From NCBI GenBank assembly GCA_010909165.1, contig VJWM01000234.1:1-64000 (forward strand): 64,000 nucleotides of DNA, read 5' to 3'. This DNA comes from Anthoceros angustus (lineage: Eukaryota > Streptophyta > Anthocerotopsida > Anthocerotales > Anthocerotaceae). The number at the start of each line of letters is the position of its first letter. The stretch's first letter is position 1. A program made the translations under genes and the position numbers. Shown one piece after another: positions 55,821 to 64,000 of this stretch. Under the pieces are notes generated by a model. That model had not been told where the DNA came from, made no database searches, and saw nothing but the letters and a program-made list of their open reading frames with translations.

Positions 55821-56881
55821 CGTCGCCACCCAGCGAGATGATGACTAGAATGGTCAAAGACCATAAATGTTAGAGGAAAATAGAAGGATAGGTGGTGTGG
55901 TGACATCCTTTAAGGATGATCTTAGGTGAAGTTACTAGAATAGAATTTACCAAGGATCGGACAATAGACTTAGGTGCAGACATTAAATCTTGGCGGTAGG
56001 AAATAATAGAAAATTGGAAAAGGTGACTGCGGTAGGGTCACCTAAGGAGGTTGTATGTGGAAGGCCTCCTATAAGAGGAGGAGGATTTCACAAAGTAAAG
56101 TATCACGTCTTGCGCTTCCACTCGAGTCCTTTGCCATTCTGAGGAGGAATTTCGTGGTGTGAGCCGTCAGTGAGAGGAAGTCGCGGTGGTCGGAGTGCTT
56201 GGTGGAGGACTTGCTCTGCAAGTGCCTAAGCAGTTGCTCCCCTTGTGAATGGTTCTTTGAAATTGCTTTGCTTTGGGTGTGTGGCAATGCCGAGAACTCT
56301 CGGCTGAGGTAGACTAGGGAAAGACTCCTGGAGGTTCTCATTGTGGTGTCAAACTCATAGCAAGCCCAAGGAAGAACTTCTTTGGTGGAGGCCAGGCGGT
56401 TGTGCCGTGAGGCGAGTCAGCAGTAAGCCCAGGAGGTTAGAATAGGAGGAAGAGGATGAGAAGATGAGTAGAGGATTAGAGGTGTAGGTGTTAGTGGAAG
56501 GCCACAGGCGAGCCTAAGGGCCAGAATCCCAAATCAAGTAAAGCGCTCACAGGTGGAGAAGAGTGGTCTTAAGTAGGGGAAATCGCGGTGTGGATCGGGG
56601 GTCACAGGCGCCGTGATAGGCTCCTGCTAAGGCGGGACACCGCAATTGTGTTGTGTCGTTGTAGGTCGAGGATTGGTGATTTTGAGCAAAGGCAAGTGGT
56701 GCACAGAAGAGGGAGAGTAGAGGGCCTTTGTTTAGAAGGCTGAGAAGTGTGTCAGCAGTAGCGATCGGCCATCACAGACCCTCGAACTTTCACACAAGTC
56801 TCATGGGACGAAACCCAACGACGGGTTTAGTGGATAAGTGTGGCCGCTAGAGTGGGAGGATTACTGGCTTTTCCTACCACA
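55821..56881 (+). repeat. Family A LTR
   Basis: About 1061 bp, from the CGTCGCCACCCAG block to TTCCTACCACA; TATA at about 56070. It is followed by an LTR-C end fragment rather than a primer site. Confidence 0.87.
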
Positions 56882-56950
56882 TGCCAAACGGAGCCTATCA
56901 TTCTTTGGGAACGGACCTCGCTACAACGACACGGATTGTGCGCCTCATCA
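56882..56950 (+). repeat. LTR-C 3'-end fragment
   Basis: AACGGAGCCTATCATTCT, GGGAACGGACC and ACGACACGGATTGT match the end of LTR-C at 32935-32990. It is directly fused to the family A LTR end. Confidence 0.65.
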
Positions 56951-57559
56951 AAAGTCCCGCCACAAGGACATAGAGTTAAGAAGAGATAGTCCCAAGACAA
57001 CAAGAACAAATTAGGAGCCCAACGACAGAGCAATAGAAGACAAGCTATAGAGGAGAGATAGAAGAAACCTCCTCTTGTAGCAAACTTCATTGCATCTATT
57101 TTAATTTCTAAACCGTATCAAGGGAAGTTTATCAAGCTAGCTAGACGTGATTTGCTAGAAGTTTTAGTCCAATTCACGCCAAGGCATTAGAATTAGCTCC
57201 AACATATCCCAAATTTGAATGGGTATTAGTACTCCTTTATCTTCTAGTCGCAAGACAAAATAGCATAGAAACTCTTAGATTTCAAGAAATTGATAGTCAA
57301 TTAGCAACTCTTAGAATCCAACTTTGATCTTAAGGGAGAATTATCTTTAAGGACAAAATTGTCTATTCTCTCTCTAATGCGCAGAGATTTGAGAGCATGC
57401 TATCATCATCCGAATCGATTATGATGCAAGAGAAGAGTTTCGCACATAGAGAAGATGAGAGGTCAGATCGCGAGGCCTAGTCCTCTAAATCACCTACAAT
57501 GGCTGGAGTGATCAATGATGAAGAACAACTGCTCCTAATTCCCCATTGGGTAATGATAA
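56951..57559. other. AT-richer stretch before the copia gag
   Basis: Composition shifts to AT-rich from about 57060. No domain recognised; it may be leader of the copia element, but no LTR or primer site was found. Confidence 0.35.
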
Positions 57560-58430
57560 TGCTAACACTTCATTGCATTATCATTATGACAGCTTCAAAA
57601 AGAAAGATTTCAATGGAAGGGATTATGACATCCGGTCATTGAGAATGCGAGGAGCTTTGCGGCAAAGAGACCTTTGGGGCATCGCGATGGATCAATTCCA
57701 AGGCCACACGCCCATTTGAACGTGAACTTCAACCTTCCGGGACGCCAGGACGAGAAGGCACAAGATTTATTGGTCGCTGGACTTTCTCAACATATGGTGA
57801 GACATGTCGCACACGCAAAGACCTCCAAGGATATGTGGACTCACCTTGCTCAATTATATTCATCTCGAGATGTAATGAGTATTGTTGCACTTCACGTAAC
57901 TTCCGCAACCTCTCAATGAAGGAGTCCGACACCATCGAACATCATGTTAATGCATTTCGATTGGCACGATCCCATTTGGAATCTTCAATCAAGTACTCTA
58001 TCTCGTAGATGGAGGCTTACGTCATTCTCTTATCTTCATTGCCACCTTCTTATAGGGCTTTCATTACAACTCAAAATGCGATTCATAATGTCGTGCAGAT
58101 GAAGATCCAAATGAAGAGCCGACATCGTTGTTTCCGAACTTATTGGAGCATTGCTGGAGGAGGCAAGCACGCCATCATCACTCCAGCCAACAAGCAGGGT
58201 GATGTATTCACAAAGGGGTAGAGGAAGAGGACGAGGTAGAGGCCGAGGTTCTACTTTCCAACGACCCCATATCCCGCACATACTTTCCATGATGGAGAGG
58301 CATCTTCTTCAACACCGCAAGAGGTAACAAGAAGATGGGATTATATGTAATTGGTGCGTAATCCCAAATCACATGGAAAAGGATTGTCGAAGAAGAAGAA
58401 TGGGAACCTAAGGAGGCCCCACTGAGCTAA
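57560..58430 (+). CDS. Copia GAG with zinc knuckle (frameshifted)
   Basis: The start-of-gag block FKKKDFNGRDYDIRSLRMRG with ALRQRDLWGI (57590-57690) is the copia gag N-terminal motif. The frame at 57674-57919 contains KAQDLLVAGLSQHM and AKTSKDMWTHLAQLYSS, matching the UBN2-type gag domain. A CCHC knuckle CNWCVIPNHMEKDC lies at 58346-58387. Two or more frame changes separate the pieces. Confidence 0.8.
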
Positions 58431-58432
58431 CA

Positions 58433-59676
58433 TTGCATAAGAAACAATCTTCCTCAACTCCAAAGAAGGTGCATGTGTGCTTGGCTTCTTCCAAGCCCTC
58501 CAATACCTCATGGTACTTAGACAAAGGAGCTACTTCACATATTTGTTACAAAAACTCTTTTGAGTCTTACTCACCATGGACATCACCGTCTCCTGAGATG
58601 ATCACAACCTACCCATATGGGGTTCGCTTGTATTCAAGTGTGATTCAGTTCTTCATCTTCATCAAGTCCTCCATGTTCCTTCAATGTGCAAGAATCTAGT
58701 ATCATGCAAGTCTTTGTCAAGAACACACTCTGCGGTGATCCTTTGCAGATAGTTGTCTTCTCTCTTTCATAAGTGATAGAAACTATACAATCTGCACTTT
58801 AGATGATGGTCTCTATAGATTGTCGACAAGTGGGAGCCACCCATTACGCTAATGTTGCCATTCCAAACCCACACACCTACCCAAACCATGCTTTGGCACT
58901 GTCGCCTTGGTCATCCTAATAGTCAAAAGTTGATCTAAATGTCTAAGGGAGCTTTATATAGAACCCGTTGCCTTGCAAAGGTCGAAGACCTCCCTTGGTG
59001 CGAATCTTATGTCCTCACTAAACGACACTAAGAGCCTTTCAAAAATAAATCTACAGAAAGGGCCAAGTCATCCTTAGAGATAGTGCACATAGACATTTGT
59101 AGACCCTTGTCTACACCCTCCTTTAGTGTTAGTAGATATTTGTTGACATTCACAGATGATTTCTCTTGTTTTGTCTTTTCCTACATCCTGAAAAACAAGA
59201 GTGATGCTTTTCACTGGTTCAAGGACTACATGAAATGAGCTGAGAGACTTACAGATAACAAACTCAAGACCTTACGTTCCGACAATGGTGGAGAGTTTAC
59301 ATCTACTGAATTTGAGGAGTTGGTATAGCTCAACAACTTACAATTGTATACACTCCTCAACAAAATGGCGTGGAGAACAAGAATCTACGCCTTCAAGAGA
59401 TCACAGGTTGCTTATTGGTACAAGCTAAGTTATCTAAGGCATATTGGGCAAAGGCCCTCCTCACTGCAACCTATCTCATGAATCGATTGCCTACGTCAGC
59501 TGTTCAAGGTATGACTCCATATGAAGCATTCATTGGCAAGAAGCCTTCTATTGACCACCTTCGAATTTTTGGATCCCCGATGTATGTTTTTATTCCCAAA
59601 GCATTGCGTAAGAAGTTGGATCCCAAATCAGCTAAATACACTTTCATTGGCTACACCGAATTATTCAACCCTTTGA
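58433..59676 (+). CDS. Copia protease and integrase, truncated
   Basis: Protease: NTSWYLDKGATSHIC places the active-site Asp at 58520; the usual DSG reads DKG, so the site is altered. The pre-integrase block has WHCRLGHPNSQKL at about 58890. The integrase core has VHIDICRPL with Asp at about 59090, FTDDFSCFVF, SDNGGEF with Asp at 59281, and the catalytic Glu in QNGVENKNL-like sequence near 59370. YLMNRLPTSAVQGMTPYEAF and HLRIFGSPMYVFIPK follow, then FIGY. The element ends at 59673 where another LTR begins, so copia RT and RNase H are missing. Confidence 0.85.
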
Positions 59677-59947
59677 TGAAATATATGACCTTTAAAGCAC
59701 TATTCACTAGGGCACCAGCATTTAATGATTAATTAAATGCTAGGGCTTTAGGTCATTGCTCTTAGTTAGTTAGTAGTTAGTTAGTTACAACTACTTTATA
59801 GTTACAACTACTTTATAGTTACAACTACTTGTTGGTTATAACCACTTATGGTTGTAACCATATGGCCTTTAAATAGGCTTGTACTCTTTACTTTCTTAAT
59901 TCATTGTATTCTAGCACTTTGTGCCCAAGAGCTATTGATTCTCATCA
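59674..59947 (+). repeat. LTR of a second copia-type element inserted in the first
   Basis: It starts TGATGAAATATATG exactly where the copia integrase frame stops and ends CTCATCA before the primer site. U3 carries a 17-bp tandem repeat (GTTACAACTACTTTATA at 59784 and 59801; degenerate units at 59818, 59835 and 59851). A TATA-like CTTTAAATAGG is at about 59867. The repeats resemble enhancer arrays seen in other copia LTRs. Confidence 0.75.
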
Positions 59948-59959
59948 TGGTATCAGAGC
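59948..59959 (+). other. Primer binding site for initiator tRNA-Met
   Basis: TGGTATCAGAGC, complementary to the 3' end of the plant initiator tRNA-Met, directly follows the LTR. Confidence 0.9.
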
Positions 59960-59989
59960 ATAGCTCTCTATGCTTGAGCCCTACACCAT

Positions 59990-60470
59990 CCTTTGCCCAA
60001 TGCTACTTTAATCTTCATCTTTTGCGAATCATGTATCGTGGAGACTTCACCTTGGGCAGCAATCAAGTTCTCTAAGGATGCGCAACTTGTGCATCCATCC
60101 CCTTTTCGGTCATCATGGATTTCTCAAATCCTAGCGAACAAGGAAGAAGGAGGAAAGTCAAGACCCAGAGAAAGAGGAGGCAACAAAAGGACTTCATAGA
60201 AGTTTCATCAAAGGAGTTTGATCATCATTCCCCACTTGAATATGATTTGCTTGAAGTCCATGTTTGTAATTTGATATCTGCTCTTCTCTCTAAGTCTAAA
60301 CATAGAGTGAAGTCCATCATATTAGCTAGAAGGACCTTGCTCTCCACCTTTAGTCTTTACCAAATAGGTACTATTGAGTCAATAATTTCTCAATTCATCA
60401 ATACAAAGACTAGGACTTTCTTTCCTAACCCAAATAAATTGCAACAATGTCATGCCGTGTGATATTAATC
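59990..60470 (+). pseudogene. Leader and gag start of the second copia-type element
   Basis: Open frames at 59993-60199 and 60115-60462 follow the primer site. The latter encodes charged sequence (GRRRKVKTQRKRRQQKDF) then LEYDLLEVHVCNLISALLSK. No diagnostic gag motif is visible. The element is cut off at about 60470, after which AT-rich sequence begins. Confidence 0.4.
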
Positions 60471-60741
60471 TCTGCACTTGGGTTTAGTGTTTGATTAGCA
60501 TTAATTAATCTAATGACCTATCTTTAAATATGTAATTATTGTTAATTAATCTAAGATGCTTATGTTAATTAAGCATTGATTAGTATTAATTAATCTAATG
60601 TGATTATGTCAATTAACCATTGATTAGTGTTAATCAAACATGGTTAGCAATAGCTAAGTGGATAAGCTCAAGTAATATGTCTTGCATATTATAGTGTATT
60701 CTTAGGATATAATAGCTAAGTGGATAAGCTCAAGTAATATG
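60471..60741. repeat. AT-rich stretch with short direct repeats
   Basis: Repeated ATTAATTAATCTAATG-type units fill 60480-60630. A perfect 31-bp direct repeat beginning AATAGCTAAGTGGATAAGCT occurs at 60649-60679 and 60711-60741, ending at the junction with the family A leader. Confidence 0.7.
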
Positions 60742-61452
60742 GTAGCAGAAACAAATCGGGATCCTTGAGCGAAATCTTCTACCGGCGAGGGCGACCTCTC
60801 CTGGTCGTCCCAAAGATCAATCGATCGGAGATTCGATCGAGTCGTTCCGCCAAATCCTCGACCGCACAATTCCCGCTCTTGGCGACCTCGTCGTCATCGA
60901 TTCGGAAGTTGGGGTGGTATCACCGCTTTGAGAAGCAAAGCGTCGCGGGCGTTCGCGGCGTGTGAAAGAACGTGCTCGGAGGGCGCCCTTCCTCACGGAC
61001 ACCTTCTCTTCTCTCGACCTCCTTCCTCTCGGTCGGTGATCTCGCCTCTTCCTCCTCCTTCTCGTCGTCGTTCCGCTCCGTCTTGGAGTCCGGCGACTTC
61101 CTCGCGTCCGCTCGTGACTCTACTTCCTCCTGCTGCCTCGGTAGCGGCGGCAGTCTCTTCCCTTAGCGATTTCTTCGAGCTCGTCTCTTGCGGTGGCGGT
61201 GGTGGTGACCTCCTGCGTGTATCTCCCCGAGATCGACCCCTACCAGACATCTGCCATCCTCATGTCCTCCAACCCACAGGTGTTAAGAGGAAGCAAATCA
61301 CGCCCCGTTTAGTGTCTCAACCGGTCACCCCTATGACAACTTAGGCAGCGCGAAATTCCTTCTTCTCACCCTATGGTCGACCCTCAGTCCCTTTGAAAAA
61401 CACTCCAGCCTAGCGATGGAAACCACAAAACTTCAAACTTTCAACAACAAGT
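60742..61452 (-). other. Family A leader, reverse orientation, truncated
   Basis: The reverse complement matches 17081-17760 (TTGAAAGTTTGAAG start, GGATCCCGATTTGTTTC end). It stops before gag, at the junction at 60742. Confidence 0.7.
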
Positions 61453-61469
61453 CCCCGGCAACGGCGCCA
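61453..61469 (-). other. Intact tRNA-Asp primer binding site
   Basis: On the minus strand, TGGCGCCGTTGCCGGGG is a 17-base complement to the 3' end of plant tRNA-Asp. It sits a few bases from the LTR end (61474) and identifies the adjacent LTR as a 5' LTR. Confidence 0.88.
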
Positions 61470-61473
61470 AAAA

Positions 61474-62543
61474 TGTGGTAAACGGGGCACTCCCAGGTCC
61501 TCCCACTATAAGCGGCCACACTTATCCCTTGTCGCCGTCGTTGGGTTTCGTCCCATGAGACTTGTGTGAAAGTTCGAGGGCCTTGTGATGCCCAATCGCT
61601 ACTGCGAGACACTTCTCGACCTTCTAGCGAGCAAACCTACTCTCCCTCTTACGGTACTTGCCTTGCTTGAAAAATCGCCAATCCTCGACCTACGACACAA
61701 AACAATTGCAGGTCCACCTTTCGGAGAGCCTATCACGGCGCCGGGGACCCCCAGTCACACAGCGATTTGTCCCTACTTCTAAGACCACTCTTCTCCACTC
61801 GGGGCGCTCTTTTACTTGCAGTTGGGATTCGTCCCTTAGGCTCACTGTGGCCTTCCACTAACACCTACACCTCTAATCCTCTACTCATCTTCTCATCTCT
61901 CATCCTCTTCCTCCTAGTCTAACCTCGATTCGGGCTTCTTGGTTTGACTCGCCCTTACGGCTGCTGCACAGGGTCGCCTCCACCGAAGTTCTTCCTTGGG
62001 CGGTTGCTATGAGTTTGACACCACTCAGAACCTCCGAGTCTTTCCTGGTCTACCCTCAAGGGTTCTCTGGGCATTTGCCACACACCCAAAGCAAAGCAAT
62101 TTCACAGCAACCATTCACAAGGGAGCAACTCGTTTAGGCACTTGCAGAGCAAGTCCTCCACCAAGCACTCCGACCACGCGACTTCCTCTCTACCGAATGA
62201 CTGCGTTGGCTCACGGTGACCGAAATTCCTCTGTAATGGCAAAGGACTCGATGGGGTGGGCGCAAGACATGATACTTTACTTTGTGAAATCCTCCTCCTC
62301 TTATAGGAGGCCTTCCCATACAACCTCCCTTAGGTGACCCTCTGCAGTCACCTTTTCCAATTTCTATTATTTCCTACATGACATTTAATGTGGCACCTAA
62401 ATCTATTATTATCCTTGGTAAATTCTATTCTAGTAACTTCACCTAAGACCATCCTTGAAGGATGTCGATCTACTATCCTTCCTATTCCCAAAGCTCATTT
62501 ATGGTCATTGACCATTCTTAGTCTTATCTTTGGGGTGGTGACA
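61474..62543 (-). repeat. Family A LTR, reverse orientation
   Basis: About 1070 bp between TGTGGTAAACGGGG (plus-strand view) and GGGGTGGTGACA. TATA (minus) at about 62300. It has the primer site on one side and ORF3 unit B7 on the other, so it is shared by two element copies. Confidence 0.88.
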
Positions 62544-62759
62544 TCCCTTGATTGGCTCCCTCGCCCTCCTTTTGCTCTTGCCCTTCCCGGATCTTGTCAC
62601 CTTCCTGTGTGCAAGTACAATCCCCTTCCTCCATCTCCGGCGGCCTAAAGTCTGTTCCAGCAATCGCCCCTCCACCCGCCTTTTCTCCAGCCTCCGCCCG
62701 GTCGCGCGTTCATCGCACCCTACGCGGTAGTCAGCGGACTACGGGGTAGTGACTACCAT

Positions 62760-64000
62760 GGTAGTCGGTCCCTATCTCCTTCTTTCTCCGCATCGGTGAG
62801 GACTTGGTCAGATCTTCCATTGCTCTTCCTTCTTTGGTTTGTCCATACCTATGAGCATGTCATCTTCTTCCCCATTGTCGTGATCTAACTCTCGGGCCTT
62901 CTTTGCGTTGGTCTCCTCTCCCTGGCTCCTCCCTTATCGTGGCGGGGAACTTCTCACCCTCCCCTTCCTCGGTCGGTCTTTGTCTCCTCCGGTGGGGTTG
63001 TCTCCCCACCACCTCAGCCTCCTCAGGGGGTATACTGGACCCCGGCTCCTTCATCCTTGGGCCTTGGCCCGACTCTGAGGCCTCGCGGGCTGCCTACCCC
63101 GTAGTGCGGACTCAGGCGTGTTGTCTACCACGTCTGGCGGACTACCGTGGTAGGTGGTCACCGTGGTAGGTTGACCCCCGGGGAGGTGGGTCCCCTCCTT
63201 GCTCTCGCCACCTTCTACCGGCGCTCTCCCTCCGACTCCTCCTCAGTTCCTCGGAGTCCATTTGTGATGGCCTCATCAAAATCGGAGGCCTCTGCTGCAC
63301 TGTTCTGCTCCTTGTCATCATCATGAGGACCCAATGTCCTCCTCTTGGCCAACCGTAAGACTTCATTGTTGGCCTTCAAAATCTATTGTGGAGGTGAGCC
63401 CCAAGTTGTGATTGCATTTGGAGATCATCAATCTCCGTGGGCCACTCTCCATCTTCACACCTACCTTTGTAGGCGTCCCTTGAGGTCAATTCCCCCACCT
63501 TGACATGGAGGTCACATTCTCCTCCCACTTCCTTTATGGTGGCCAATTTTGCACAGGGCATAGCCAAAATCGCCTCACCACCCACGTGCACCACCTTCTT
63601 GTGGCTCCTCCTCTTGGAACCTCCTTTGTTCCTCGCCATTGCTTGGCAAGTCCTTCTCCTCACTTGCAACCCTCCGCTCCCTTTCTGCGTCTTGTGCCTT
63701 CTAGCTCCGCGCTTCTCTTCAAATACGGGTCCCTCAACTCCTCTCATGTCCCGGATTTTGATGGCTTGGGTAGCCATCACTGTCTTGGCGTCCAATTCTT
63801 TGGACGCTATCTTCTCCTTCCTAGCCTCTGTTTTGCCCTTTCGTTCTTGCTCTAATTGGGCAAAATGCTCCTCCGCCTTCTCCATGAATCCGTTGGGTGG
63901 TTGCCGAATGGCTCTTTCTTGACTGCGACAACCTTCCCTCTAGGACCTTTTCATGGCGCTTCTATGAGGTCGTTGGAGCTTCTGACCTTTTCCAGCTTGG
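62760..64000 (-). pseudogene. ORF3 unit B7, 3' half, runs off the window
   Basis: The frame at 63885-63376 (169 codons) is the longest open ORF3 segment. It contains KAEEHFAQLEQERKGK, MATQAIKIRDM, HVKVGELTSRDAYKGRCEDG and EWPTEIDDLQ. The next frame (63366-63142) has HWVLMMM from a shifted reading. The basic C terminus (EEGEGEKFPATIREEPGR) is near 62950. CTACCATGGTAG lies at 62753, about 210 bp from the LTR. The N terminus lies beyond 64000. Confidence 0.65.

Overview
This window looks like repeat-dense nuclear DNA from a streptophyte, meaning a land plant or a charophyte alga. The reasons are Ty3/gypsy elements primed by tRNA-Asp, Ty1/copia-type sequence with the initiator tRNA-Met primer site TGGTATCAGAGC, Athila-like reverse transcriptase motifs, and a gypsy element carrying a cytosine-5 DNA methyltransferase, a type reported from charophytes. 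I found no convincing host gene, tRNA or rRNA. Nearly every coding region is broken by short indels, so protein features below are domain spans rather than intact CDS. The indels could be real decay or consensus errors in the assembly.

Layout. About 3.7-10.9 kb (minus strand) is one Ty3/gypsy element with the order GAG, protease, DNA methyltransferase, reverse transcriptase, RNase H, integrase, PHD finger. It is the most interesting object here: it combines a DNA-methylation writer with a putative histone reader. About 11.9-27.5 kb (plus strand) holds a second gypsy family, called family A here. It has an LTR of about 1.06 kb, a tRNA-Asp primer site, a tandemly duplicated leader/gag, CCHC knuckles, protease, truncated RT, integrase, a spacer with TATA-like sites (spacer D), a third ORF encoding a basic, coiled-coil protein (ORF3), and a 3' LTR. 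ORF3 recurs seven times in the window (B1-B7), plus one diverged relative.

From 27.5 to 33 kb lie a CACTA-like short element and a poorly conserved element bounded by direct repeats (LTR-C). B3 follows at 33-34.5 kb, then an LTR-ORF3-LTR derivative without gag-pol (34.5-39.7 kb), interrupted by a foreign insertion of about 0.8 kb. About 39.7-42.2 kb is unassigned. About 42.2-50.7 kb (minus) is a second pol-bearing family A copy. About 51-53.1 kb (minus) is a diverged relative. About 53.1-56.9 kb (plus) is another ORF3-LTR unit. About 57.5-59.7 kb is a truncated copia element, cut by a second LTR with an intact primer site. The right end (60.7-64 kb, minus) is family A leader, primer site, LTR and ORF3.

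The repeated order ORF3-LTR-primer site-leader shows adjacent family A copies sharing LTRs, as in tandem arrays made by recombination.
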